The notes below the pieces were generated by a model, which worked only from the letters and a program-made list of their open reading frames with translations, did not search any database and was not told where the DNA came from. A stretch of DNA of 64,000 bases from Pyrrhosoma nymphula. Its lineage: Eukaryota; Arthropoda; Insecta; Odonata; Coenagrionidae. A program made the translations under genes and the position numbers. How positions within the stretch are numbered: the first letter of the stretch is position 1; the number at the start of each line of letters is the position of its first letter. The stretch covers positions 20,892,192 to 20,956,191 of the forward strand of contig OY754338.1 of the NCBI GenBank assembly GCA_963573305.1. The letters are read 5' to 3'. This document shows positions 36,600-48,960 of this stretch, piece by piece.

Positions 36600-37000
36600 C
36601 TTGCCATTGACCACCAGGGGGGACCTTCAGCGGGCCTTTGGGGGCCCTGAGGGCTTTTTGATATAGTATATGTTACAACCAGATATGTCTTCAATCTGCA
36701 TGCCAAATTTTAGCTCAATCGGTCCAGTAGTTTTTGCGTGATGGAGCAACAGACAGAAAGGGACCATTACATTTTTATACATATTAGTAAGGATCACACC
36801 CTTAACCCTGAAAAAATAGGGATTCGGTTAATTGAACTCTACAGTGTTTGTTGTCTATCAGTGACAAACTCGTGTTCCAAATTTCATCAAAATCGGTCCC
36901 GTGGTTTAGGAGGAGATGTGGAACATACATACATACATACATACATACATACATACATACATTGACTACATACATACATACATTGACTTTTATATATATA
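36600..37000 (+). repeat. Stacked retroposon 3' ends with an (ATAC)n tail
   Basis: Two versions of one conserved motif lie about 170 bp apart: CCAAATTTTAGCTCAATCGG with TCCAGTAGTTTTTGCGTGAT at about 36710, and CCAAATTTCATCAAAATCGG with TCCCGTGGTTTAGGAGG at about 36875. The second leads into a run of CATA repeats (36923-36962), a TTGAC interruption and more CATA units. This motif followed by a short microsatellite is a common 3' end of arthropod retroposons. The frames reading IHTYIHTYIH are simply the microsatellite. Confidence 0.7.
36923..36990 (+). repeat. (ATAC)n microsatellite with a TTGAC interruption
   Basis: About ten CATA units are followed by TTGAC, about four further units, and another TTGAC. 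Confidence 0.95.
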
Positions 37001-37047
37001 AAGAAAAATAAAGATGTTTGCATGAACAGACACAACAAAGCCCTGGA

Positions 37048-37135
37048 TGGTGAAATATTATCCAGGCGGGAATAGAACCTTAGACCTCTGCATTCGCAGA
37101 CAAGGACACTACCCCACTCTTACCTAGGACCTGAT
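37048..37135 (-). mobile_element. tRNA-derived SINE head
   Basis: On the minus strand the segment reads AGAGTGGGGTAGTGTCCTTG (degenerate A-box region), then CTGCGAATGCAGAGGTCTAA and GGTTCTATTCCCGCC (B-box form GGTTCGATTCC with one change). The layout fits a tRNA head. The body continues toward the (ATAC)n tract, which on this strand lies 3' of the head, so head and simple-repeat tail could belong to one minus-strand SINE of about 200 bp. Confidence 0.5.
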
Positions 37136-37820
37136 AAACTTATTTAACAACATTAAAGAGTTTGAAGCTATTTATTTTTATTCACAGATCTGCGTGATTA
37201 ATTGCGTACGTGTTTTCATTAGTGAAATATTTAGATAAAAGTGAAAATAATGGCATCGTACCGATTTGGTTTTTTGGTAATTCAATCCTTCTTTACACAC
37301 GTAGCCTTATGGTTCATGACATATATTTCGTTATAATTCGATTATATTTACATATTTTTTCTAATATGCGAAATTGTGCATTAATAATTATAATTACTAT
37401 ATTTTTGCTTAGAAATATCAAGGTGTCCAATATCCGAAAAAAAAATATTTCATTATAATTTCGTCTAAATTTTGAATACCGAACCGAAAACTTTAGTCGT
37501 AACATGCTTTAATTGAGGTAAAAGTTAAAATATTATTCTTTTATAATTTCCAATACTGCCTGGGTTCCCCCTTTCGCACCTCCCCTTCCTACTTTCTCGT
37601 CCATCGGTTTGACTTTCCAGCCGTCCCGTTTGACTCGAGCGAGGAAGCACAGCATAGAGAGATGAGTAACGCATTGCCCCAAGAGGTGACGGCTTATCTG
37701 CATTCCATTGTCCGCCCAGACTTGCTAAAAGAGAGATAGAGAGACCATAACAGCTCTTTTAAGAGACAATACCATCTGCCAATGAGATTTTTCTACATTT
37801 TTCGATAGGTAGCGTAGCTC
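37136..37820. other. AT-rich DNA, nothing recognised
   Basis: No gene recognised. A short GC-richer patch at 37560-37660 has no clear frame. Confidence 0.5.
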
Positions 37821-38165
37821 TTAGTAGTAGTATTCCCTAATACTTATACCCTTATCTGCTACCTAGTACTTACAGCACTTCGTGCTTGTTTTCACCATAA
37901 CTCTTGAATCTATGTCCGTTTATATAGTTACAAAATACATAAATACTAACGGTCTTTCTAACATTGGTAACATATCTATGGTGTAGTGCATGCTTATGAA
38001 GCTTCGCCTCGTGACAAGCATTAGCGATTTATGCTAATGTATCAATAGTCGTAGTTACACTAACTTTAATAGGGTACAGTGCCATGCATGTTGGTATGTT
38101 GGTGACTACTCATCCCCTGCCACACACCCTTGAGGTGGCTTACAGGATATTTTTAGATATAGATT
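37821..38165 (+). repeat. Dispersed retroelement 3' region, copy 2 (partner of 21152-21496)
   Basis: Collinear with the copy at 21.2 kb over about 345 bp at roughly 85 percent identity by eye. It differs by small indels, for example an extra GGTATGTT near 38090. The end CCCCTGCCACACACCC, then GGTGGCTTACAGGATA, is followed by TTTTTAGATATAGAT, a decayed form of the TAGATG tail. Confidence 0.8.
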
Positions 38166-38479
38166 TTGCAGAAAATAACTGTTAGAGACTTGGTAATTCA
38201 CAAGCATAGAAAAGGTTGTAAGAAAATTACCACCCAACAAGTTTCAGATCGAAGAGGCACATCATTTTACGCCCAATCTACAAAAGTATAAGAGGAACAA
38301 ATTACGAAATATGATAGATGCACTGTTGAACAGATAGGTATTATCGTGGTAGCAGAACTTGGTGGCAGTATCCGGCGCAAAGCGTAACGTCAAGGAGGGG
38401 TAGATGAAAGAGTAATGGGTTCGGAAAGAAGCAGCTGAAGGAGGGTAGGGGGAGTCCCAGTGTTGACCAGTAACTGCAC

Positions 38480-39042
38480 CCGGGTTCCCCCCGCGGGCAT
38501 AGGCACACGATTCCCGCCTGTTTCATTTCCTCCACCCGGAAGTTCCCTCGACGAATCGGCGAATCAAATGCGACTCTTGAATTCAGAAGTCGTTGGCGCA
38601 AAGAAGTTCGCGCTCATTTTCGTGCCGTGATCCTTCATCGTCGGAGCTCGCGTGAGATTCAACCCGTCATCGAGTGAATGCCGCCTTCGTTAAGCCTTGA
38701 ACTAGCATCCTGCAGCAGAAAGAGAGCTTAATAGAAAATACTTCGCCACCAGAGTCCACGTTCCGACGCAAATCGACCCCAGAAATGAACACTTCGCGTA
38801 TTGTCATGTCCTTAATATTTACAGCGTGTGGCAGTGAGTTGGTGTTTCGAATATATGGGCCAAATTAACGCGTGATATTCATCCGACTGCCGTTGAGACG
38901 GTGAAGAATATTCTTGGTTGGTTCGAGCAACCGTCAGAACGACAGCGTACAACTTGCGGTTCCTTTGAAGCACTCGACGTCCAGGGGCGAGATTAGCAGT
39001 GGAAGTCCTCGTCCGGATTGCTGAGAGGCAGTGTAAAGCACT
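38480..39042 (+). promoter_or_regulatory. CpG-rich candidate promoter with non-coding first exon
   Basis: About 560 bp are clearly richer in CpG than the surrounding DNA without being a simple purine/pyrimidine tract. That is unusual in this window. The patch ends in ACT|GTAAGT with the cut after 39042, a good donor downstream but not upstream of the cut. No long frame is open, so any exon here would be 5' UTR. There is no clear TATA box and I could not identify an initiator with confidence. The direction (+) rests only on the donor. Confidence 0.3.
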
Positions 39043-42000
39043 GTAAGTGAATTAAGAACTAACCATTTCCTCAACTCACACTAAACTCCTCTTCCTCCGG
39101 TTTTTTCGCCAGACCCCTTTAGTTTGAAGTGATACATTTTTTTATTCCTGTCAAAATGTCATACTAAGTTGTTACATACTGAACATTCAAAGACTGATCA
39201 TGGAGAAAATCTTCATTTCTCGCATCCCTCTTGACCAAATTCACTAAGGGTTAGGAGGACTGTTTCACCCACGTTTATGTAATTGCCGGCTCCTCCAAGG
39301 TCATTTCACTCGACATCCTAATTACCCTCCTACCGGAAAGCCAACGAGTCGATTTTGTCTACAAAATTGTTTTTAATAGATGATAAACAATATTTCTATG
39401 GTTTATCACTAATATATAGCAAAGCTTCAAGTTATTGCGGAACTACGCGGCATAGGGAAAGGGGTCTGCCGGACTAATAAAACTCCCCATGAGAAAAAAC
39501 AAAGCTGTGTTTTTTGATCAGAGGCAATTGCCAGGTGAACATAAAAGCGAACCAATGATCCCATGCACAGAGTGAGAGAGGCCTGTGGGGATTAAAAGAG
39601 GGCAACAAAGTAGATTAAGGTAATGGGAAGAATTTTAAAGCCTAGAAAGGCCCATGGTAACCGCTAGTTCTCATATACATAGCTTCCACCTCCCATCATG
39701 GCTTCAGCCATCTCAGGGTTTTCTTGAACTCTTAGCTGAAAAATACCTGATTTCAACTTTCATATACCACTTCACTAATTATGATAATAATTTCAAGATA
39801 TTTTCCGCATCAATAAACTATTTTAATCCAATTCTCCGGTTCTTTCATAGTCTTACGGAGCTTTGGGAGTGCGTGGAATGATTTGAGTTCTTCTAGGAAG
39901 TACTGTATTATATGCCCCTCCCATTTTCTGTCCTTGAATCTGGTTGAAGACAATTTATTGCTTGAGTTTTTCAATGGCCTCTATGAAAAGCAATTTTTTT
40001 GTATTCTTTCTTTCGCCAGGATACTTATGTTCTCCATGTCAATTATTAGTCCTTCGGCGGCGTTTTCAGTGTTAACGTAGCGTTCTAGGTGTCTCGGTCT
40101 AATAGCACTCTCTAATCCTGGTTTTGACATTTTTGATTCTGAATTTTAATGGAACACAGTGGTTGAAAATATTCCGATAGTATAATTTAAACAGTATAAA
40201 CAGTAATTTGGTATTCAGTATGCCTTTGTGGTACCCGCGCCAAATGCAACATTCCCTGCTGTCATTTACGATGCCCTACTGTTTACCATTATTTTCACCA
40301 GTATTCCATGAGAAACCAAATCCTAGAGATACAATGGGACCGCTTTCACTTTTTATCTCGAGCTACGATCCTTTCTGAAGTGATCCTTAAAGCCAGGATA
40401 CCATTACCCGCGACTTACCACCTATAACATGCTTATTTACCTCCAATATATTAATCAAGTCGCTAACTTTGTTATACCCAAGTTTATACCCTTCTTGCTT
40501 TTAAATCCAGGATCCTTGTTTAGAGAATTTATTCAACGCGTTGCATGTATACTATTACATTTAGTTATTACAAATTGCTATGACTTTTCTTAAATTGCAT
40601 TAAAATGGCCAATGACGTGTCCTGTCCAGACTCACAACATCAATTCAAAATCTACAACACACATTTCTACTTTGGATGTGTTTTACTGGCTGCATATACC
40701 AATTTTAAAAAACATTGTAGCAGTCATCTGATAGCGATATTTTAAAATGTACTAATTAAATTACAGTTTAATGGTAGTTTTCTAGTCCATGACCCAGGCC
40801 GTCGGTCGTTAGGAGGGTCGCGGATCGCGAGTGTCCTCATCCGTAACCCTTCCTCGAACTAGGAGCCCTTTTCTCGACGAAGAGCGTGGGGCGCTTACCC
40901 TTCCAAAATGGACCATACGCAGTACAATTCTAAATTTAACAACTAGAAAACATAACAACAAATCGCTCTTTTAGTAATTATACGAGTGCGCATGTCTTTT
41001 GATCGAGATTCTACTATGAAAAATAACGATTTTATACATAACTCAAAGAATCAATGCTCGGCGACTGGAGAAATGGGAACGTTGCACGGAAATGGGAGTG
41101 GGCGCGGGAAGTGTGAACAGGTTATGGTTAATTTTCTACCCTATGCTCAGTATGTGTAAGCCTCTTGAGTGTAGTCAACGAACTCTCTATTCAAATTATA
41201 CTATTCGTCGAGGTATTCTCGTAAAATCAGCGCAGAGGATCGATAAAAAGTAGATATCTTCCATGTTAACTCATATGTTGGAGTTTAGAACCAAGCCGGT
41301 ACTACAACGCTGAAAGATAGTAGAACAGCAGGGAAAATGGTTAAAAACATATCAAAATCTGGTAGCATAAGAATTGGTTAAATATAATTTACACATTTAC
41401 TTTTTGTTCGAAGTTAATAGTTGACATACTGTCGCTTTTTTAAGACTATACTAGCGATCGGAAAAGAGAACCAAAGATAGTAGATTAAGCAATCAGCGAT
41501 GTGAAATGCGAGGAAAATATTTTGCAAATGAGCGTATAAAATGAACTGCTATTCTGTTGATGTTGCTAAAAAATGATGGAATTGTTTGAAGACGAATTTC
41601 TGCATTTTTGTAAGGCACATTTACGCCTATTAAATTAAATTTCAAGCGTGGGCAATACAACGCTTATTCTTTTTTTTAATTTTCTTGTTACTGAGAACGA
41701 AGGTGTTGGCACAAGTTGTTCCAAATGGCTACAGAGTTGTGTTATCCACCTTTGGTACCACCCGCGATGCTAAATTATCGTTCGACATACTTGTAAGATC
41801 CTTAACCCTAGGGTAACCCTAACGGGGAATTTGAATATCCTGAATTTGAATATCCTAAATGCTCGAGGATACATTGCACAATATAAAGTGGATTCAACCA
41901 ATTTGAATTTCCATTATATCGGAATTAGTTCTGAAAGGTACGCGAGTCTGGGTTTACAACACACACTTTTTTAATTCATTATAAAAACATTTGCTATAAA

Positions 42001-42467
42001 ACAGGATGTTCTAAAATGGCAAGTGTAATAACCCGCGACCATATTTTGTCCACAATAAAAAATAAAGTTTGACTAGAAAAAAGATTTATATGCAATACTA
42101 CTGAGTAATATTAGGAGTTCATCATGGTATTATATATGCAAGACCGGTAAGGTATTCAAATTCACTCGTATTGCTGTACACCACGTATGGGCTCTGCATA
42201 AATGTCAGCTAACTGTAGAGCTACTACTGTACGCAATATTTAACAACCTTAGAATAGTGCTAGTCCCACTAATTCTCACATATCTTGGTATAGAATAGAA
42301 CAGTTAATGGCTGGTGTGCATTCCTTAAGTTTGATTGTATAACATCGAGCAAAAAAATCACAAATCAGACTTAAATAAATGGTCAATTTAAATTCAAATT
42401 ATTTATTCCCCATCAACATTCTGAATTCAGTAGACAATGAAATATTCACTTCATTCGTACGCATTAA
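39043..42467. other. AT-rich DNA, nothing recognised
   Basis: No gene recognised. Near 41830-41860 the string GAATTTGAATATCCT occurs twice in tandem (15-bp unit). A small CpG-richer stretch lies at 40795-40910. Confidence 0.45.
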
Positions 42468-44037
42468 TCTTCAACCATAGACTCGTTATTTGATAAAGAT
42501 GGCAAACTTGTCACCGAAAATATTGACAAAGCTAACACGTTAAATTCCCACTTCGAAAGTGTCTACACTACAGACGATACTGAATGTAATTTTGAAATTT
42601 CATTCACTGAGGAACCAATGAAAGAAATCACTATTCAACGCGATGGGATAATTAAACAGCTACAGTCGATAAAAAATAGTAAATCTCCGGGTCCGGAGGG
42701 AATACCCGCGCGTGTCCTCAAGGAGTTAGCGCCACAGATCGCACCGTTCTTAGATATAATATTCAAGAAGTCATTGTCTGAAGGAAAGATACCAATAGAC
42801 TGGAAAATTGCAAACGTTACACCGATATTCAAAAAGGGAAACAGACACGACCCAGGGAACTATCGACCGATTTCATTAACGTCGATTACAGGCAAGTTAC
42901 TCGAACATATCGTCGTTAGCAATATTATGACGTTCCTGGATAGTCGTAACGTCCTCAATGGCTCTCAGCACGGCTTCCGGAAAGGTAGATCATGTGAAAC
43001 ACAACTCGCGCTCTTTCGTCATGACGTTCTTAAATCTGGTGAATCGAAAAGACAAGTTGACGCATTATTTCTAGATTTTAAGAAAGCTTTCGACACGGTA
43101 CCTCATAACAAACTTTTATACAAATTACAGTCATGCGGTCTAAACGAAACAGTAGTAAACTGGATACGCGACTTTCTGAGCGATCGTAAGCAAAAAGTAG
43201 TTCTTGACGGAATTAGCTCTGATGTAGTTAAAGTGACATCAGGTGTCCCGCAAGGAAGCGTGATCGGCCCCCTTTTGTTCATTATATACATAAATGATCT
43301 ATGCTCTCTAATTAGCAGTAAAATACGTTTATTAGCCGACGACGTTGTCATCTATCGTGAAATTAGTGATCACTCTGACTTTGAAACTCTATCATCGGAT
43401 TTAAACAACGTTCATGTGTGGATCCAAGAGTGGGGACTCGAACTTAATCTGAGAAAATGCACGCCGGTACATTTCTTGCGGAGGTCGTCCAACTATTCCC
43501 ATGTATATGCTGTGGATGGTGTTACGATAACTTCGGACCTATCGTGGGGAACACATATAAGAAATATTTGTGGCAGAGCTCTGAAGAAGCTAGGATTCTT
43601 CAAGCGTATTGTGGGTAGGTTTTCGGATGAAAAAGTAAAAAGATAGGTGCTATTTCGCACTCGTCCGGCCACACCTTGAATATGCAGCAAGCATATGGGA
43701 TCCGGTGCAGAAAGAATTAATCCGGGAACTTAATAAAATACAAAGGAAAGCTGCGCGATTCGTCAAAAACTGCTAAGGGCGTGCAGACAGCGTTACACAG
43801 ATGTTAAACGAATTAGGCTGGGAGCCGCTAGAGACTCGGAGGCTGCGCGCTAGGCTTAGATTACTTGAGCAATTGAGAATAGATATCTTTCAGAATGACA
43901 CGGAGAACATCATATTAGAACCCCACTATATTTCCAGGTCCGACATAAACGATAAATTAAGAGAGATATTTTGCCGAACAGATAGGTATGGGAATTCGTT
44001 TTTCCCCCGAACAATAAGGGACTTTAATAAATGCTAG
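42468..44037 (+). pseudogene. LINE reverse transcriptase (ORF2 C-terminal two thirds)
   Basis: The enzyme copies element RNA into DNA at a nicked target. The frame is open from 42468 without needing the ATG at 42618, so that ATG is not the true start. In order it shows SLFDKDGKLVTENIDKANTL, SPGPEGIPARVLKEL, WKIANVTPIFKKGNRHDPGN, YRPISLTSITGKLLE, GSQHGFRKGRSCETQL, ALFLDFKKAFDTVPH (first catalytic Asp), SGVPQGSVIGPLLFIIYIND and LLADDVVIYR (catalytic ADD, with Leu where Phe or Tyr is usual). The thumb follows, with LSWGTHIRNICGRALKKLGF. A frameshift near 43640 breaks the frame. ALVRPHLEYAASIWDPVQKE follows in another frame, then a TAA at 43772-43774, then LNELGWEPLETRRLRARLRL and SFFPRTIRDFNKC to the stop at 44035-44037. 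Two lesions only: recently dead. Confidence 0.93.
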
Positions 44038-44160
44038 GCGTAATTTCATTAGAGCGTTTCATTTTTATATGTAAACGGCTGGTGTCCTAACACCCCCCGC
44101 CACACGCCTATTGAAGCGACTTGCGGGGTAGTCTTTAGATGTAGATGTAGATAGATGAAC
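42468..44160 (+). mobile_element. 5'-truncated CR1/L2-like LINE with a nearly intact reverse transcriptase
   Basis: This is the insertion as a whole: the ORF2 reverse transcriptase, its C-terminal region, a 3' UTR of about 60 bp and a tail. It has no poly(A). It ends CCCCCGCCACACGCC, then GCGACTTGCGGGGTAG and (TAGATG)n at 44131-44155, the microsatellite-type tail of CR1/L2-group LINEs. The 5' end lies near 42468, where the coding match begins after a TAA, so the endonuclease and ORF1 are absent. The related repeats at 21.2 and 37.8 kb share the same tail. Confidence 0.9.
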
Positions 44161-47100
44161 CTATTTTTAACATAGTAGCGTTATTTATAAATTATTTAAT
44201 TGCAAGATTAATGTGTTAACCAATATTATTTACACAATAAAGTTATTGAGGCACACATAAACATAACAAAATTCTTCGTAAGTTATTATTAAAAATCAAA
44301 ATGCATTCCATATTTTTCACCTAAAATACCCTACCAGCTGATAAGTTTAGTAGAACTACCAATTTTTGCAGTCTCTCAGGGAATTGTCATCGATATTTCT
44401 CGCCCGTGTCCGGTCACCTGGGAAACCCAAGCTTCACTCAATAAATAGAGTTATTCCGAGTAAATATTCAATATTTTGACAATTGCCGATATTATTTATG
44501 CTATTATGTGATTTATATTTTTTATTAATGGATGGCTGGGAGGTAATAAATGAATTTCGTAAGGTTTTCATTGTAAATCAATGCATTTAGGATAGGTAAA
44601 TTACCTGAGGCCTTCAGAAAAGTGTTAAAATGGGGGTAGAAATCGCCGCAGCAATCCTTGGAGGGTAAGAACTTAATATCGAAGCAAGGTGAATGAGGGC
44701 AATCAAATCCCAAATCGAACCCTATATTGTGGCGTTCAGACAGTCGATCTGAGGGAAAATTTCATCCTTTCTCCGTTCCGAGAGCCCCTCCCATTACGCG
44801 ACCCCATGCATCTGGGAGAAGAGAAAGAGGGTTTTCAAAACAGTTCAATTTCATCTCAACGACCGTCTATAAACATTCGTTTCGTGCCAAATATGTACGC
44901 ATATATATGGAAGCAATCTCCCGGGCACCCCTATGCAAATTTGCTGACATTTTAACACGAGCCGCCACCGATGCCACACACATACATGTCCCAACACCAC
45001 ACATGTACAGCGCAACGGCACAATTGAAGCAATTTCGCCGGATTGGATAAAAAGGACAGGGTATTCCCGTGTACCTTTTCATGCGAGAATCAGAGATATC
45101 TCCCGGGGAAACAAGACCAATCGTTCTCTTAATGGTTAGGTTCCCTTATTTATTTAATCTAATTGACTAGTGACCTTTCGGGTCAGAGGTATTGTATAGA
45201 TTAGTGGAAACAGAAAAAGAACGAACATTACAGCAAATGTAGTCAATCGCACTTTCGAGAAATGTTTGCTACAAACTCATATTTTTTAAAGAGCTACATT
45301 CAAGCACTCGGAAATAGTCAATTGAACTAGGGAGTAAAAGTTGTTTTCTAACACATACGCCGATGGAATTTTCGTCTGAACTAGCTGCACCTAACTAGGA
45401 ATAACTAATTCGGAAATGGATTTGATATAACAGCACCGTAACATTCTACACTGTTAGCTTGTTATCTCCCTGCTTCCTTCCTGCGTTAGCCAATCACTAC
45501 AATAATGCAGCCTTGTAGTGAATTGTGAATTTTCTAACAGGCCATGTTTACCATTTTCCCATTGGTACACCTACTGGGGAAATTCGAAGTATTTTTCCGA
45601 TAATTAGAAAGAAGAGAGAATAAGGCGTGACGTTTTAATTGGAGTTCGAGTTTTCGAGGAATGCTAAATTCTCTCTCGATTCTCATTTTTTCCTGGCGGA
45701 ATATTTTTTGTGCATACTGGGTGGAAACCTTTGCTAATACGTGAAAAAAATTCTTCTCTCAGTATCAGTTGGTAGGTTTCGAGTCATTCAAAACCTACGG
45801 CATCACAAACTTTCCCTCGATTGAAATTCACGGGGCGACTTTAAAATATTTGTTGCTACCACCTTTCGAGGCATTTTATTTTCACGAAACTCACTACCCT
45901 ATAGGTACATATCCACCCGTTGGAGAAAAAATATCATTTCATAATCCATTACTTCATCAGCTTTTAATGCAAGGCTATTTTTAAAATACGGATCAGAGTC
46001 GGTCAGAGTCAGAGTTTTTACGAAATATAAATGATATTCACAGAGTTTTTAAAATACGGATACCAAGTCACCAAAAAAATCACTATTTTCACATGCTGGC
46101 ATTTTGTATTTTCGTAGTAGTTATTCACAATTGTCGTAGGCTTAATTTTAGTCCTGCTTTCGTGTATCCATTTGATATGGATGAGGAAAGAAGTAATCTA
46201 TGTATTAGTACTGAACAGAGGATTAGTACTGAACATAAGGATGATAAATATTGAATAAGTGGTATGAAGTACCCAGCCCTTAAACATATGGGTTAAATAT
46301 TTATTTCATTCATAAATTGTGACATGACGTCAATAAATTGATGTTTAAGGCCTAACAAATCGGACCTACATGACTGATTACAAAATTCCGATAGAAAATT
46401 CATTTCAGCAAGTGGTTCAGCAAAAAAGCGTCGTGGTTTCAACCACGTCTACAGATAGAATCGGCGTGATCTCAGTCAATTCTCGGGTGAGCAGGTAAGG
46501 ACATTAAGCAAGCAAATAAAATACTTCTGGCATACCTTGAATGATGTCTTCAGACAGAATATTTAAGTTTCATTCACAGCATCATTTTCCTAATCTAAAG
46601 TCCTCAAACTAAAGCGCAATTAACGCAGGATTAAAAATGTTCAGACGTGATTTAATAATTTACTCATTGATAATCACATTAAGATGTTCATAGACATAAC
46701 GGTATCAGAAAGGTAAAACACACCTCGGAGCGTATTGATCGAAAGAATAAGTAACCTACGTTTTTTACGAAATTATTTCGCATATTTGACGCCAATGATA
46801 CTCATTACCGCAGTTCTTAACTTGAACCAGATGATAAAACAGTATAATAATTCAATAGCACTGCTGCTTTATAAATGATTTATGCACATTAGCATGAAAA
46901 TCAATTTCAAGAAAATAATGATTTGTTTTTTTTGTCATAATTTAATCCAAGTCTCACCTTAGTAAGTTTTGTCATCACATTTTAGAGTCTTCTATTACAA
47001 TGCTGAGCCTGTAATTTCCCATGCATTCCCAAACTATTCTGTATTATAAGAGAATATATAATTTTTACTCAAATTTGGTCAATATTTTTGAGATGGTATT

Positions 47101-48299
47101 TGCAGGGACAAACCTAGAGGTCGCCAAACATTCGCATTAAACAGTTTGTGGAGCTAAAGCCAGAGGAAGTTATATAAACATTCAAGAGTAATGAAAGTGT
47201 AATTATGTGAATGATAAAGTAATTATTCCTACGTTTCATTGAGTAACAACGCTGAACAACCTGAAAAAAAACTGAAATTATTTAGGAAGCTAGAGACCAC
47301 CCTTTTCCATCTTCTTTTATGACACCTTAGTACTTATCTAAATAGCATGTAAAAACCAGCCAGAGTCCGTCTTATTTAGAATGTGAACGATGAAAACCAA
47401 TAGTAGGTGCTTTGTCAAGTGTCGGCACCAGAAGGGAAATACAGATTCCGTGTGCGCAGCATCGCCCGGCTAGTGCCCCAAAGAAATCCTTCGGTATCCA
47501 AGACAACAGGTCATGTGTGGAGAGGATATGAAGAGTGAGGATAAAAAAGCTCAAAAATGCATGAACCTGATAACGTTTCCCAAAAATAAATTAAAGTGCC
47601 CCACTTTAAATATTCCGAATTATTCTGACATAAAATCACTAAGTAGTGATATAAAGTACTAGAAAACTTATATTATTATAAATATTTTAAAATAAACAAT
47701 CTGTTCAAAACATTTTATCTAAGTGTCCACAACAGGAGAAAAATAGCTAGAAATAATTTCAAATTTAAACGTTTCCAATGCACGGTAAAGAAAAGTTAAA
47801 ATACTTTTACTCTGTATCAACCCATTGTGGTTGGGTATGTCGGACCAAAATGAGGCCCATGGTTATATAATGTGCTGTCATGTACTCAATAATCAAAACG
47901 CAATCATTACAACACTTCGTAAAGGTCTCTGAATTGGAGGAAAAATAATCATCACCCGTGAAAATTTGGAAATAAAGATAAAGTCATGTATAAAAATAAT
48001 TTTATCAAGAAGTTACCACAGACTTCTTGATTTTTGATCCAACAATCCTAAATTAGGTTTGAAAATTAAGATTAAAAAGCAAAGCAACGGAGGTACTCTT
48101 ATGCTAAAGCATTGAAAACTCTCAGAGGTGAAATTCAAAGGGATAAAAGTACCATTTTGAGTATTGTAAAATATTATATTGCGTGAAATTTAAATTTTTT
48201 TTTGGAAAATACATAAACAGCTTTTGCTTCTCCCTCACAGGAGACTCCCTTTGGCAGGAAGCACGATAATATCCAACAACCCATTCAGAAAGATTAACC
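44161..48299. other. AT-rich DNA, nothing recognised
   Basis: No gene recognised over about 4.1 kb. A GC-richer patch at 44680-45060 opens three overlapping frames without motifs. Small local repeats occur: GGTCAGAGTCAGAGTTTTTA near 45995-46020 partly repeated at 46040, and GATTAGTACTGAACA-type repeats at 46205-46240. A CRE palindrome lies at 46325-46332. Confidence 0.45.
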
Positions 48300-48960
48300 T
48301 TCACAAAACGCGAGTGCAAAGGGGCAAATCGCGTTAGGAGTCATAAATAGTGTTGACGCCATACGTGCTGGAGCGCCATTCCTTTTGCTGGAGCGATGAG
48401 AAACTAGCACGTATCCTTATTTTCAATTGCGAAGGAGCGCGCCAGGATGTAAAGACAGTTACCGTATGGGGCGGTGGCACACTGGAGAACAAGGAGCGGG
48501 GGCACTCACAGATCGTGGCCGGGGTTCACGGAATCCTCCAATGCCCAAAAGACAGGGGACAAAGTGAGGCAGTGAGGAAGGGGTGAAAAAAACTAAAGAA
48601 TGCATGAGCACATCCCTATCTGGGAGGAGAGCGTTCCGGGAGGTTGGGGGGGGGGGTAAGTCTGAGACTGGAGGGGGGCCTTGATGGATGGTGACAGATG
48701 GGGGCGGGGTGGGAGAATTCTCGCCCCCCCCGCCCCACCCCCCTGCCCTAAGGCGATGGAAGGGAACAGTAGTGAAGGGGGGGGGCTTTTTGGAAGGGTA
48801 GGAGGATGGTTGGGCTGGGTGGTGGGCCGAGGAGAGGTGGAAGTCGCCTTCAGGAGGAGAACAAGGGAGAAGAAGACAATATGCGGAAGAAGAAGACGCT
48901 TTGAGGGAACCGGTTAAGTGATTCAAATCAAAGGGTTCCAAACACTGACATCCAATTAAA
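48300..48960. repeat. G-rich island with a C/G palindrome
   Basis: The first half is CpG-rich and mixed. The second half (48590-48900) is dominated by G-runs on the plus strand. A palindrome-like structure at 48698-48741 has a G-rich left arm (GATGGGGGCGGGGTGGGA), GAATTC at the centre and a C-rich right arm. The 160-codon minus-strand frame across this region is Pro/Ser-rich, without domains, and composition-driven. Both hairpin and G-quadruplex formation are plausible. Confidence 0.55.

Noticed and set aside
36738..37075. Frames ending in repeated IHTYIHTYIH or VCMYVCMYV
   Set aside because: Translation of the (ATAC)n microsatellite.
48459..48941. 160-codon minus-strand frame
   Set aside because: Pro/Ser/His-rich residues driven by G-runs; other frames over the same stretch are also open and none shows a domain.
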